Shown here piece after piece: positions 28,086 to 37,318 of a stretch of DNA of 64,000 nucleotides. Source of the DNA: Alteromonas macleodii. GTDB taxonomy: Bacteria; Pseudomonadota; Gammaproteobacteria; Enterobacterales; Alteromonadaceae. The position numbers and the translations under genes are program-made. Location of the stretch: NCBI RefSeq assembly GCF_903772925.1, contig NZ_LR812090.1, positions 4,355,902 to 4,419,901 of the forward strand. The letters run 5' to 3'. The first letter of the stretch is position 1. Each line of letters begins with the position of its first letter. The notes beneath the pieces were generated by a model. That model was not told the origin of the DNA. It searched no databases and was given only the letters and a program-made list of their open reading frames with translations.

Positions 28086-28940
28086 ATGGCAAAACGAATT
28101 TCATCTCACAAAAAAGATTTAGGTGGCTTCTCAGTAAGTCGTATTATTCCCCACGTTGACGCAAGGAGCATTGGCCCATTTGTTTTTGTTGACCATATGG
28201 GACCTGCACATTTCCCAGCAGGCAGCGGCATTAACGTTAGGCCCCACCCGCATATAGGACTGGCCACCATTAGTTATTTAATGGAAGGTAGTATGCTGCA
28301 TAGGGATAGCTTAGGCACTATTCAGGAAATACAGCCTGGCGACGTAAACTGGATGACAGCGGGTAAAGGCATTGTTCACTCTGAGCGAGAGACCATTGAA
28401 ACCCGAGGCAGTGATCATGTGCTCAACGGTCTACAGTGCTGGGTTGCATTACCCGAAGAAAAGGCAGATATGGAGCCCAGCTTTATACACGTTAACAAAG
28501 CTAAACTGCCTTATATACATCGTGAAAAAGTACTGATGCGACTAATTGCAGGGGAAGCGTACGGCTATACGTCACCGGTTAAGACGTACTCACCCATGTT
28601 TTATTTAGATGTGATAACAGAAGCAGGAGCGGTTATTGAGCGTCCATGTGGCAATTCTCAAACGGCCTGTTACGTTATTTCCGGAAAAGTAAAACTAGGC
28701 GATGCAGTATTCAGCGCAGGCGAATTTGTGCTATTGGACGATGAAAGTGAAATTGAAACCATGGAGAATAGTCGCTACTTCCTTTTAGGTGGAGAGAAAA
28801 TGGAGAAACAACCCATTTTACGTTGGAACTTTTTGGCGTACTCTCAAGAGAAAATAGAAGACGCTGAGGCTCGTTCGGCAAACGGGTTATTCCCAACTAT
28901 TCCGGGTGATGACCGCGAGTTTATTCCGCTGCCTAAATAA
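28086..28940 (+). CDS. Pirin-family protein
   Basis: A 284-residue bicupin of the pirin family. The N-terminal cupin carries the metal ligands in Arg-Pro-His-Pro-His-Ile-Gly (about residues 53-59), a later His-Arg-Asp and His-Ser-Glu. Bacterial pirins can have quercetinase activity or act as partner proteins, and the role here is unknown. The ATG at 28086 follows TGAGAAAG, and the gene begins just after the amidohydrolase stop, so the two are cotranscribed. Confidence 0.9.
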   Translation: MAKRISSHKKDLGGFSVSRIIPHVDARSIGPFVFVDHMGPAHFPAGSGINVRPHPHIGLATISYLMEGSMLHRDSLGTIQEIQPGDVNWMTAGKGIVHSERETIETRGSDHVLNGLQCWVALPEEKADMEPSFIHVNKAKLPYIHREKVLMRLIAGEAYGYTSPVKTYSPMFYLDVITEAGAVIERPCGNSQTACYVISGKVKLGDAVFSAGEFVLLDDESEIETMENSRYFLLGGEKMEKQPILRWNFLAYSQEKIEDAEARSANGLFPTIPGDDREFIPLPK

Positions 28941-29006
28941 TGCTGTTGTTGTAAGCAGCTCTAGAAACAAACTAATGGCTTTAAGCAAAAAATACATTAA
29001 AACCAA

Positions 29007-29033
29007 AAAGAGCAGGCTTATAGCCTGCTCTTT
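29007..29033. terminator. Bidirectional terminator
   Basis: A 12-bp stem (29007-29018 with 29022-29033) with T-rich tails on both strands lies between the pirin gene (+) and the AztD-like gene (-). Confidence 0.85.
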
Positions 29034-29056
29034 CGTTAGTGAAATGCCACTGTGTA

Positions 29057-30442
29057 TTAGTGGTCGTGATCGTCGTGATCGTGTTCTTCCGCAATACCTA
29101 GCCAAACTGCACCTGCAGGCTCGAAGTCTAGCTCAAGTAAAGTTTCCGTGGTCTCGCTTTCCAAATCTACAGCAAGGATAGCTTGCGCAACAGGGTCAAC
29201 AACAAACAAGGCTTCTTCATGCTGTGATGCCGCCATGCTAAACGACTGGTCATCTGTTAGGTTAGCCGCGCTGGCACTGGCCACATCAATTTTGTGTGCA
29301 AACTCCCAGTGAGTGTCACCATCTTCTTCATGCGCTTCTAGCAGCGTTACAAAACCTTTGTCATCTAAAATAACAAAGAATTCACCGCCCATTGAGAAAC
29401 CGTATGACACTGCATGAGCGTCAGTCTCTGGCTGCCAGTCAATTACTCTCATGGTGCTAGTTACAGGCGACACGTTAGCCAGAATGGCGCTACCGCCACC
29501 ATGTTGTGAAGCAATACCAATAAACGCTTCTGCGTGTTCATGTCCATACATTGTGCCAATGCGCAGGTCGCCAAGACCATCAATGTTGTCGATAAACGCG
29601 CTGGTAAATACCTCATCATTTTCGTTTAATATTAATACGCCGTCGCTACAGCCAAATGCCACAGCTACTTCGTTTTGAGCAGCGCCATGTAAGTCAGCAC
29701 ACTCGCCATCAAAACGTTGCTCTTCTTCGTACTCACCATCATGCCAGTGAAATACTGCAACGCTGTCTGGCAAGATTGGGTTGGCCGAAAGAGACTCTGC
29801 ATCATCACGACGTACGGTACTAATCAGCATGTCACCACGAGGTTCGGCGACACCATGCATATTTACGGTAAACTCCAAAGTAGGAACTTCGGTAATTTCA
29901 CTGGCAATTTGGGTGTCAGTTACCACTTTTACCGCTGCCGGCATGCTGGTATCGGCATTTCCGTCGTAAAAAACAGCAAGCTGACCGTCGTGTGTTACTA
30001 CATGAGTCGGTTGACTACCTTCAAGTGTGAAACCAGACAGACTTGGGGCTTCTTCATAGTCGTGCAGGTGCTCTACGTGATCTTCTCGCCATAATCCACC
30101 ATCAAGAAACTCAGTTAATCCGTTTGCTCGGCTGTTGATTACTGCAAAGCGATAGTCTGCGGAGGCGCTTACACTGCTTCCATCAAAGGTTGCAGAAAAC
30201 GTATCAAGTACTGAATTATCATCTAGATCAAAGACAGTGAGCGTATTTGATGCAGCATCGGCAACAACCAATCTGCCTTCACTTTCAATTTCATAATCTG
30301 AGTCGTGATCGTCGTGATCGTGATCGTGATCATCCTCTGGCACCTCAATAGGATCCAGCTCTACAATATTGGTTTCTGCATCACCACAGCCTGCAAGCAA
30401 AAGCGCACTGGCTATAGCGCTTAGCGTAAGTCTAGTTTTCAT
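29057..30442 (-). CDS. AztD-like periplasmic zinc-binding lipoprotein
   Basis: A 461-residue lipoprotein (lipobox Leu-Ala-Gly-Cys, Cys19) with a beta-propeller-like body of about seven repeated strand groups. It has two His/Asp-rich segments, one just after the lipid anchor (residues about 39-50) and one at the extreme C-terminus. This matches zinc metallochaperones of the AztD type, which hand zinc to periplasmic binding proteins. It follows the ZnuD-like receptor gene by 39 bases and is probably Zur-regulated with it. Exact orthology to AztD is inference. Confidence 0.75.
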   Translation of the reverse strand: MKTRLTLSAIASALLLAGCGDAETNIVELDPIEVPEDDHDHDHDDHDSDYEIESEGRLVVADAASNTLTVFDLDDNSVLDTFSATFDGSSVSASADYRFAVINSRANGLTEFLDGGLWREDHVEHLHDYEEAPSLSGFTLEGSQPTHVVTHDGQLAVFYDGNADTSMPAAVKVVTDTQIASEITEVPTLEFTVNMHGVAEPRGDMLISTVRRDDAESLSANPILPDSVAVFHWHDGEYEEEQRFDGECADLHGAAQNEVAVAFGCSDGVLILNENDEVFTSAFIDNIDGLGDLRIGTMYGHEHAEAFIGIASQHGGGSAILANVSPVTSTMRVIDWQPETDAHAVSYGFSMGGEFFVILDDKGFVTLLEAHEEDGDTHWEFAHKIDVASASAANLTDDQSFSMAASQHEEALFVVDPVAQAILAVDLESETTETLLELDFEPAGAVWLGIAEEHDHDDHDH

Positions 30443-30481
30443 GTGTGTATCCCTATCAATAATTCTTTTTTTAAGCTGATT

Positions 30482-32875
30482 TTAAAAATAACCACGTACA
30501 CCGAAGGCAAAGTTTCTGCCTGGACGCGGTGCAATGTCTTTCAAAAATGAAGTGTGAACGCGCGCTTCTTCGTCTGTGAGGTTTTCACCGCTCAGGTAAA
30601 CCGATAAATCAATATCCCCCATTGGAATGTCATAGGTAATTGATGCATCAACAAGGGTGTAACCGTCTGTTTCAGTCTCGAAGGTTGAGATGTCGTCTTG
30701 TTTGGCAAAATGGGTAATGTCTAAGTCGGCTCGAATGTTGTCGAGCGAGTAGGCAACATGTGTTCCCACGCGCATAGGCGAGGTTCGCGGCAGTGCGCCA
30801 CCATCTTTAAGTCGGGCTTTAACGTAGTCGGCAAAGAAATCGAGCTTTAAATTATCAGTGGTTTGCCACGCAACTTGTAGCTCAAAACCATGAAGAATGG
30901 CATCAGCAGAACCAAACAGGTAAACAGGTAATTCATCGCTGTGTTCGTCTTCGCTGTGCTCCTCTTCTCCATGATCATGGTCATGGCCACTTTCAGCGAA
31001 TAAGCCGGTTTCTTCTTGGAAGTAGTAGTTATCTACCTGGTTATAAAAAGCATTAAACACAAAGCCAACATCGCCCTGTGTTTTTCTGAACGTTAGGTCG
31101 ATATTGTTGGCAGTTTCAAGATCGATAGGCGTTTGAGAAAGCACAAACTCGCCTTCTTCTGACAAATCAAACAAGGCGCCTATCTCATAGGTACGGGTGC
31201 CAATATGCGGGCCAAACGAAAGGAGCTCAGACGCTGAAGGCGCCCGCTCTGAACGGGAAAGTGAAACGCCTACGTTATAGCTCTCATTAATGGTGTAAAC
31301 CACTCCTGCCGACAGTGATATAGGGGTAAACTCTTGGTCTACCGCGAACTGGCGAACTAACTCACCTTCGTCATGGTCGTGTTCCTCATGATCATGCTCG
31401 TCTTCTTCGTGCTCTTCATCATGGTCGTGAGCATCTAGCTCGGGCAGCAACACACTCGAAGCGTCCAGTGTTACTCTTTCTGCACGGGCCCCTAACTGAA
31501 CTAAGAAGTCACCAAAGTGGCGTTCTTCCATCAAAGCTATAGCAAACATCTCCATTTCTGAAGGAGGTGTGAAGGCTTCTTCACCTTGCGCCGAAACGTC
31601 CGCGCCTTTGTAGTGAAGACTTACACCGCCACGCCAGCCGGCCATGGGTTTGTGCAATAGCTCAACGCGAAGTTCTTCTGTTTCATTGCTGAACGTAGTA
31701 CCGACTAAACCACTTTCTACTTCAGCGTGTTCGTAATCGGTATAGCCCGCTCTAAAGTGAACACTTTGCAAAAAGTCATTAGTAAAGTTGTATTCGCCAA
31801 GAAGTTGGTACTTAGTCTGCTCAAGATCAGCAAATACTGATGAGTCATCACCATGGCTATGCCCAGGCACGCCGTACTCTCGTTCGAACCTTTCTACCGC
31901 CACACCAACATAACCTTGGTCAAATAAGTAACTGGTACCTAACGTTAACCCGTGGGATTCTTCATTACTGTTCTCAACTACATGCTCGCCATCCGGTTCG
32001 TCAATATCAGGCGCCATTGGGGTTTCATAGTCATTTGAGTCGCGATAAAAACCGTCAGCATAGAAGGCTATGTTGTCAACGCCAGTGGTCACGTTAAACG
32101 ATGCAAGCTTCTGATCGTTAACGGTTTGGGTTTCTAGTAAAAATTCCCCGCGTGTTTCAGTGGAGGTAGGCACGCGTTGGTCAACTACGTTAACCACACC
32201 GCCTATTGCGCCACTTCCAAAGAACAGGGTGGCAGGTCCTCGCAGCACTTCAATTTGGTTAGCGGTTGAGGCTTCACTCGCTACCGCATGGTCTGGGCCA
32301 ACGCGGGATACATCGCTCACATCCAAACCGTTTTGCGTTATAAGTACCCGTGGACCGCTGAGGCCTCGAATTATTGGCGTGCTTGCCACGTTGCCATGAA
32401 AGTTAGATTGTACGCCTGGCAATTTCTCTAACGTATCGCCAAGTGTTGCCGCTTGTTGACGTCGTAAGGTTTCACCTGATAACACGCTTACTGGCGTAGC
32501 CGATTCCATGACAGATAAGTGCATAGGTGTGGCATGCACATCAATCACTTCAATAGCACTTCGCGCTAGTACAAAGTTTGTGCCACCTGTAGAGTTAGAT
32601 TGCGCTGTTGCCTCTTCATGTAAATGAGCAAAACCAGATGCAAAGATATGCAGCGTATACTCACCGTCCTTTACGTCAGAGAAACTGAACTCACCCTGCT
32701 CGTTGGTGCTGGTAACCCTCTTTAGCGCCTCAATTTCAACAGTGGCATTGGCGAGAGGCTTGCCCGCTGCATTGGTTACCGTGCCAGAAAGCGTTTGTGC
32801 CAGCACTAACGGAGACGCAAAAAGTGACGCAGGCGCTAAAAGCGATAAGCCTAGCGCCAATCGAGACAGTTTCAT
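30482..32875 (-). CDS. ZnuD-like TonB-dependent zinc receptor
   Basis: A 797-residue outer-membrane receptor. The ATG at 32875 begins a normal signal peptide, whereas an upstream codon at 33001 would add 42 implausible residues and cross the divergent promoter. A carboxypeptidase-regulatory-like domain (about 30-110) precedes the plug (about 125-235). Extracellular loops carry long His/Asp/Glu runs near residues 480-510 and 630-650, like zinc-piracy receptors. It ends in Arg-Gly-Tyr-Phe. It is divergent from zrgA with a Zur box between. Confidence 0.88.
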   Translation of the reverse strand: MKLSRLALGLSLLAPASLFASPLVLAQTLSGTVTNAAGKPLANATVEIEALKRVTSTNEQGEFSFSDVKDGEYTLHIFASGFAHLHEEATAQSNSTGGTNFVLARSAIEVIDVHATPMHLSVMESATPVSVLSGETLRRQQAATLGDTLEKLPGVQSNFHGNVASTPIIRGLSGPRVLITQNGLDVSDVSRVGPDHAVASEASTANQIEVLRGPATLFFGSGAIGGVVNVVDQRVPTSTETRGEFLLETQTVNDQKLASFNVTTGVDNIAFYADGFYRDSNDYETPMAPDIDEPDGEHVVENSNEESHGLTLGTSYLFDQGYVGVAVERFEREYGVPGHSHGDDSSVFADLEQTKYQLLGEYNFTNDFLQSVHFRAGYTDYEHAEVESGLVGTTFSNETEELRVELLHKPMAGWRGGVSLHYKGADVSAQGEEAFTPPSEMEMFAIALMEERHFGDFLVQLGARAERVTLDASSVLLPELDAHDHDEEHEEDEHDHEEHDHDEGELVRQFAVDQEFTPISLSAGVVYTINESYNVGVSLSRSERAPSASELLSFGPHIGTRTYEIGALFDLSEEGEFVLSQTPIDLETANNIDLTFRKTQGDVGFVFNAFYNQVDNYYFQEETGLFAESGHDHDHGEEEHSEDEHSDELPVYLFGSADAILHGFELQVAWQTTDNLKLDFFADYVKARLKDGGALPRTSPMRVGTHVAYSLDNIRADLDITHFAKQDDISTFETETDGYTLVDASITYDIPMGDIDLSVYLSGENLTDEEARVHTSFLKDIAPRPGRNFAFGVRGYF

Positions 32876-32928
32876 TATTCTAACCTCTGATTTTGTGTAA
32901 TGTGATAATGTATCAACTTTATTTTTAT

Positions 32929-32951
32929 GGTATGTTATATTGTAACGTTTA
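32929..32951. promoter_or_regulatory. Zur box
   Basis: GGTATGTTATATTGTAACGTTTA matches 18 of 23 positions of the gammaproteobacterial Zur palindrome GAAATGTTATAWTATAACATTTC. It lies between the divergent ZnuD-like and ZrgA genes. Confidence 0.8.
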
Positions 32952-32965
32952 CGCAAGAGGTAAAA

Positions 32966-33637
32966 ATGAAAACTATTTCGGTTAAGTGGAAAGGATCGCA
33001 AAAAGGGCTACGCGCCTCTTCAGCTTTGCTTAAAGTAGGTGCTCTTGTTGGATTGAACTTGGCTGGAATGGGTATAAGCACTATTCATGCTGCGCCGCAT
33101 ACTCACGGCGAAGGGAAGCTACAAATCCTACAAGCGGGAAGTGAATGGCAGTTTGTGCTGCAGTTACCTGTTGCCGATGTATTGGGGTTTGAGTACACAC
33201 CGACCACAGCTGACGAAAAGAAACGCTATCAGAACATGCGGGAATTGTTTCTGCGCTTCAACGACATTTTTACCTTCAGCAACACGTGTGAATTGCTCGA
33301 TACCACCCTTGAAAGCCCTTGGGAAATAGCCGAGGGGCATGATGAACATGACAAGCATGATGAGCATGATGAGCATGATGAGCATGATGAGCATGATGAG
33401 CATGATGAGCATGATGAGCATGACAGTGAACACGAAAGCGACGCCCATCACAACACCCATTCTGATTTTCGCGTAGCGTACTTGCTTAGCTGCCAAAAAC
33501 CTTTGCAGAATATTGAAATGACAGGGTTTTCCCATTGGCCAAGCTTGCAGCATGTCAACACTATTTGGGTAACAAACAAAGGGCAAGGCGCTATGGAAAT
33601 AACCCCTCGTCAGCCAATGTTATCCATTAACAACTAA
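32966..33637 (+). CDS. zrgA: ZrgA-type periplasmic zinc uptake protein (DUF2796)
   Basis: A 223-residue secreted protein of the ZrgA/DUF2796 family, which helps zinc uptake in the periplasm. The ATG at 32966 follows GAGG. The signal segment ends near Ile-His-Ala-Ala, then comes Pro-His-Thr-His-Gly-Glu-Gly-Lys, a family mark. The central linker contains seven tandem Asp-Glu-His units plus flanking His/Asp, encoded by perfect 9-base repeats (33359-33421). It heads the plus-strand zinc-limitation operon with merC, folE2 and probably the phosphatase. Confidence 0.88.
   Translation: MKTISVKWKGSQKGLRASSALLKVGALVGLNLAGMGISTIHAAPHTHGEGKLQILQAGSEWQFVLQLPVADVLGFEYTPTTADEKKRYQNMRELFLRFNDIFTFSNTCELLDTTLESPWEIAEGHDEHDKHDEHDEHDEHDEHDEHDEHDEHDSEHESDAHHNTHSDFRVAYLLSCQKPLQNIEMTGFSHWPSLQHVNTIWVTNKGQGAMEITPRQPMLSINN
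33359..33421 (+). repeat. Seven tandem 9-bp repeats within zrgA
   Basis: Seven exact copies of GATGAGCAT encode (Asp-Glu-His)7. Changes in copy number stay in frame and would alter the zinc-binding linker length. Confidence 0.95.
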
Positions 33638-33706
33638 TTATTTTTATACTCTGAGGCGCAAGTTTCATTAATGAAGCATGCGCCATAGCAATATTCGGAA
33701 TGTACT

Positions 33707-34183
33707 ATGAATTCAATAACTCAAGGAAGCAGCGCAGTGCCAAAAGTGCAGCTCATTTCAGACAGAATCGCTATGATCCTTTCATCGCTTTGCGTCATCC
33801 ATTGTTTATTAACGCCTATTCTATTGATTTCCATACCGGCATTGGCAAGCGTATCTATTCTTAATGATGAAACATTCCACCAAATATTGCTGTTTTTTGT
33901 ACTGCCTGTTGGCGCCTTTGCGCTTTCAGTAGGCTATTTACATCATAAAAATAAATGGGTGGTGTTAGCTGGCGCTACTGGTCTTACATTATTAAGCAGC
34001 CCACTGCTGGTCGAATGGGTAGGTTTAGGGCACGAGGTGCTTGGCGAATATGGTGAAGTTATTATTACTGTAATCGCTTCATTTGTTATTGTCAGTGCGC
34101 ATATTGCCAATTACCGCCTTAGAGAAGCTACTCAGGGCTCTACCTGCGAAGAGCGGGAGAGAGCACAATCACACACCTATTAG
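33707..34183 (+). CDS. MerC-family membrane protein
   Basis: A 158-residue protein with four predicted membrane helices and the MerC-like cysteine pair in Cys-Val-Ile-His-Cys (first helix, near residues 29-33). MerC proteins transport mercuric and sometimes other thiophilic metal ions. In this position, between zrgA and folE2, a zinc role is more likely than mercury resistance because no other mer gene is present. A Gly-Ser-Thr-Cys-rich hydrophilic tail follows the last helix. Confidence 0.8.
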   Translation: MNSITQGSSAVPKVQLISDRIAMILSSLCVIHCLLTPILLISIPALASVSILNDETFHQILLFFVLPVGAFALSVGYLHHKNKWVVLAGATGLTLLSSPLLVEWVGLGHEVLGEYGEVIITVIASFVIVSAHIANYRLREATQGSTCEERERAQSHTY

Positions 34184-34274
34184 TTTCATCACTTCCTCAT
34201 ATACGCGTGTTCTTTGAGCGACACCTACAAGTATTGCGATGTAACAGTTTTTAAGGTTTTATTCAGAGGTAATT

Positions 34275-35246
34275 TTGTCTAGTTTCAATTATCGCGACAC
34301 GGTGCTACCCGATGTCACTACTGAGCAATCTACTGCTCAAGTTCCTGTTATTGATAATGTTGGGATGCAGGGCATTGCAATACCCCTGCATGTGTTAGGT
34401 AAACGCGGAGAACGCTTAAGTAGTCAGGCAAAGGTGGATGTAACAGTAAGTTTAGATCATCCCAACGCCAAAGGCATTCACATGTCTCGTTTGTACAACC
34501 TGCTACAGCAGTACTTAAGCAATAAGGACCTTCACAAGTCGGCACTAACCACGTTAATGAACGCGCTTATCGAATCGCAAGATGGGCTGAGTAAAAGTGC
34601 GCAGTTGAATTTGCATTTTGATCTAACCGTGTCGCGTCCAGCGCTTATTAGTAAAACGTCAGGGTATCAGTCCTACCCTACTTCACTGTGTGTAATGCGT
34701 TCATCAGAGCATTACAAAGCGCAACTCAAGCTAAGAGTGCCTTATTCCAGTACGTGCCCGTGCTCAGCATCACTTTCTCGCAAGGCATTGGCAGAAGCCT
34801 TTGTAAAACAATTTGAGAGCAAGCAATTTGAGAGCAAGCAATTTGCCGGAATGCAACCTGAAGAGCAGCAACCAACTATAGAAGAAATGGGCGCTTGGCT
34901 TGCTTCTAAAGAAGCCAGCATTGCCACGGCTCATGCGCAGCGCTCGTTTGCCGACATAACTTTGGACTTAGCTAACAAAGATATTCCTGATTTTATTGGT
35001 ATTATCGATTTAGCAGAGAACGCGCTGGGCACACCGCTTCAAACCGCGGTTAAGCGAAAAGATGAGCAAGCGTTTGCGAAACGCAATGCCGAAAACCTAA
35101 TGTTCGTTGAAGATTCGGTAAGACGTCTACATGCCGCGTTCAGTACGTATTACCAAGCAACCTATTTTCGTGTAAAAGTAGAACATCAAGAAAGTCTGCA
35201 TGCACACGACGCTATCGCTGAAATATCAGGCCCAGTTCACCGATAA
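34275..35246 (+). CDS. folE2: GTP cyclohydrolase FolE2 (type IB)
   Basis: A 323-residue FolE2/COG1469 enzyme, the cyclohydrolase that opens folate synthesis by converting GTP to dihydroneopterin triphosphate and can replace zinc-dependent FolE when zinc is scarce. The metal-site cysteine lies in Ser-Thr-Cys-Pro-Cys-Ser near residue 160. It starts with TTG, with AGAGG six bases upstream. An in-frame 15-base tandem duplication (34809-34844) repeats Gln-Phe-Glu-Ser-Lys. Location in the Zur island is as expected for folE2. Confidence 0.93.
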   Translation: MSSFNYRDTVLPDVTTEQSTAQVPVIDNVGMQGIAIPLHVLGKRGERLSSQAKVDVTVSLDHPNAKGIHMSRLYNLLQQYLSNKDLHKSALTTLMNALIESQDGLSKSAQLNLHFDLTVSRPALISKTSGYQSYPTSLCVMRSSEHYKAQLKLRVPYSSTCPCSASLSRKALAEAFVKQFESKQFESKQFAGMQPEEQQPTIEEMGAWLASKEASIATAHAQRSFADITLDLANKDIPDFIGIIDLAENALGTPLQTAVKRKDEQAFAKRNAENLMFVEDSVRRLHAAFSTYYQATYFRVKVEHQESLHAHDAIAEISGPVHR

Positions 35247-35309
35247 AATCATACATGGTTGTGTACGTTGAAATTCGCAAGCAGAAAAAACGATAAAAGG
35301 AAAATAACT

Positions 35310-36107
35310 TTGTTATCTGTAAACAAATTCGCTGATATCAGCAAACTAGCGTGCATTAGCGCTGCGATATCAGTTATCGCGGCATGCTCGTCAACACCAT
35401 CTACTTCGCTGGCCGGTGAAAAAGCGCATACGCTTTCTAACGCCGTGATATATCAAACCAGTAGCAAAGAGTACCCTGTCCTCTCAAGCTTTGTTTACAA
35501 CCAAGCTATTGCCGCACTGCCAACGCGTTTTGCTGAAGGCGACGTTGTAGTCATGGATGTTGATGAAACCGTGCTAGATAATAGTACTTACCAAAAAGAG
35601 CGCGAGAGTGTCGGCTTAGGTTATTCATCAAAAAGCTGGGCTGACTGGGTAAAGCGTGAAGAGGCCACACTGGTTCCCGGCGTCGCTGAATTTATCAACG
35701 AGGTTGTTGAGCGAAATGGAAAAGTGGCGCTTATTACTAATCGCGATAAAACGCTTGATAAGCACACGTGGAATAACCTTTTGGTACAAGGTTTACCGCT
35801 GACCACCAGCAATACCTGCGTAGTTGGCCGCACTGCTGAAGATAAAGAAGCAGTCGCACTAGAAGGTATGGTTAATGACAAAGACTTGCGAAGAATGCAG
35901 CTTACCCAAGGTAAAATCGCATGTTCAAATGCGTCTAAAGACGCCACATCTACGTGGGCGGCGCCTCACACTATTATCATGCAAATTGGCGACAATATTG
36001 AAGATGTGGGCGGCGTAACCCAAGAGTCTGCTAATGTCGAGACGCTAATGCCTCGAGTTGGTACAGAGATTTTTATTCTGCCAAACCCAATGTACGGTTC
36101 TTGGTAA
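35310..36107 (+). CDS. HAD-family acid phosphatase lipoprotein (e(P4)-like)
   Basis: A 265-residue exported phosphatase. I choose the TTG at 35310 because AAAAGG lies nine bases upstream and the product then begins with a compact lipoprotein signal ending Ile-Ala-Ala-Cys. A TTG at 35259 would add 17 basic residues. The nucleophile motif Met-Asp-Val-Asp-Glu-Thr-Val-Leu-Asp-Asn is typical of the lipoprotein e(P4)/class B-like acid phosphatases that dephosphorylate nucleotides outside the inner membrane. A later Ile-Gly-Asp-Asn motif supplies the distal acidic residues. It is 63 bases after folE2 and may belong to the same operon. Confidence 0.85.
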   Translation: MLSVNKFADISKLACISAAISVIAACSSTPSTSLAGEKAHTLSNAVIYQTSSKEYPVLSSFVYNQAIAALPTRFAEGDVVVMDVDETVLDNSTYQKERESVGLGYSSKSWADWVKREEATLVPGVAEFINEVVERNGKVALITNRDKTLDKHTWNNLLVQGLPLTTSNTCVVGRTAEDKEAVALEGMVNDKDLRRMQLTQGKIACSNASKDATSTWAAPHTIIMQIGDNIEDVGGVTQESANVETLMPRVGTEIFILPNPMYGSW

Positions 36108-36125
36108 TACATTGAAAAAATAAAA

Positions 36126-36851
36126 TTAACGAATGTCGCTTTCTATATGGAAAGCGCCATTCTTAGATTCCGCTTTTCCATCGTTAACGCCATTTCCCAA
36201 TCCTGAATAGGGCTTTATTTCTATTACGTCCAGTAGGTAAGCCGATGTTCCTTGAGGGTCTTCATAAAGCCCCGTAGAAAACTCACCCGAGAATGTATAA
36301 GCCTGCTGAATGTCTATTCCGCTAATACCGCCTTGTTCATGGGTATTATTTAGCGAAACAAATACAATTTGATTGGGCGGAGGCGGCGGATAGTGAATAC
36401 ATGCGCCAAAATATGGAACAATGAAAAATGCCGTTATTTCACGCTCTGCATTAGCTTCAACAGGTACAATGAACCCGCTAAGCTCAACATACTCTCCGTT
36501 AAATGTATCAACCGTATTCACTGAGATCAGCGCTTGTTGATACTCATCGTCGAACGTACGCTGAATAGACTGAAATACTTGTTCATGAAGGGGTAAATTT
36601 TGTTGAGAATTCTGATTAGACTGGGCTTTACCCAGTAACGTTTTTTCAGCTTCAGGTAACAAGGCATCCCAAGTTAAAACTTGATACTGTTGAGTTTCTT
36701 GCAGCCGCGTGCCGTCTTGATAAATAACAACGTTACTGCTGAAAAATCCGATAAGGCCATTAAGTTTGCCATTAAGCCCTAAACCGACGAACGCACCTAA
36801 TGCGGCGAATGCAATAAAGAAAGCCAGTAAAGCAAAAGAGGGGCGCTTCAT
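36126..36851 (-). CDS. DUF3299 protein with N-terminal membrane anchor
   Basis: A 241-residue protein with one N-terminal membrane segment (about 7-28) and a DUF3299 domain. The mark is Pro-Tyr-Phe-Gly-Ala-Cys-Ile-His-Tyr followed by five prolines and Asn-Gln-Ile. Another gene of this trio (37319-37900) has the same motif. The Cys-x-His pair suggests metal binding in the periplasm. It is last in a three-gene operon next to the zinc island. Function unknown. Confidence 0.8.
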   Translation of the reverse strand: MKRPSFALLAFFIAFAALGAFVGLGLNGKLNGLIGFFSSNVVIYQDGTRLQETQQYQVLTWDALLPEAEKTLLGKAQSNQNSQQNLPLHEQVFQSIQRTFDDEYQQALISVNTVDTFNGEYVELSGFIVPVEANAEREITAFFIVPYFGACIHYPPPPPNQIVFVSLNNTHEQGGISGIDIQQAYTFSGEFSTGLYEDPQGTSAYLLDVIEIKPYSGLGNGVNDGKAESKNGAFHIESDIR

Positions 36852-36866
36852 TTGTGCATTCAGCGC

Positions 36867-37313
36867 CTAACTCGCTAAAATTTTTACTTTGCGCGTATAA
36901 GTGACTGGCACATTCTTTTTAAGCGCATACACTTTTAGTACGAGTTCGTGGGTGCCTTCTTCTTTTGCCTGAAAGCTAATAGCTTGTTCACCTTTAGCCG
37001 AGACCAGGGCGAATCGCTGCGGCGAAAGTAGCGTTACGCCGTCGCTTGCCATTACATCTACACTCACTTCTTTATAGTTCGAAGGAATGGTAAATCGCAG
37101 AGGTACAGCAGACGCTTCGAGCTTTGCCACTTCATGCTTCCTATCGATATTAAGGGAGATAAGTGGCTCTTTCGCTGCCGCTAGGTGCTGCTGCATCATA
37201 GGATGCTGAAAACCAAACTGCATATTACCCATACCCGCGTGCAGTTCGCATGCGCTGCTATGAAAGACTATTGAGCTTGATAAAAGAGTGGCTGCAACGA
37301 CCGTCTTTTTCAT
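36867..37313 (-). CDS. Small secreted His/Met-rich protein
   Basis: A 148-residue exported protein. A signal peptide is followed by a Cys/His/Met-rich stretch (residues about 22-44, containing Cys, three His and several Met). A beta-sandwich-like domain occupies the rest, ending Arg-Lys-Val-Lys-Ile. It lies between the two DUF3299 genes, 5 and 15 bases from its neighbours. The composition suggests a metal-binding accessory protein. I do not recognise the family. Confidence 0.7.
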   Translation of the reverse strand: MKKTVVAATLLSSSIVFHSSACELHAGMGNMQFGFQHPMMQQHLAAAKEPLISLNIDRKHEVAKLEASAVPLRFTIPSNYKEVSVDVMASDGVTLLSPQRFALVSAKGEQAISFQAKEEGTHELVLKVYALKKNVPVTYTRKVKILAS

Positions 37314-37318
37314 GTTAG

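Noticed and set aside
33359..33421. Tandem 9-bp repeats as a CRISPR array
   Set aside because: Contiguous, in-frame coding repeats without spacers.
33164..33586. Minus-strand frame rich in Met-Leu-Ile repeats
   Set aside because: It is the antisense reading of the His/Asp repeat of zrgA and has no ribosome site or family resemblance.
33707..34183. MerC gene as a mercury-resistance remnant
   Set aside because: No merA, merP, merT or merR nearby and no mobile-element marks, and the setting is a zinc island.
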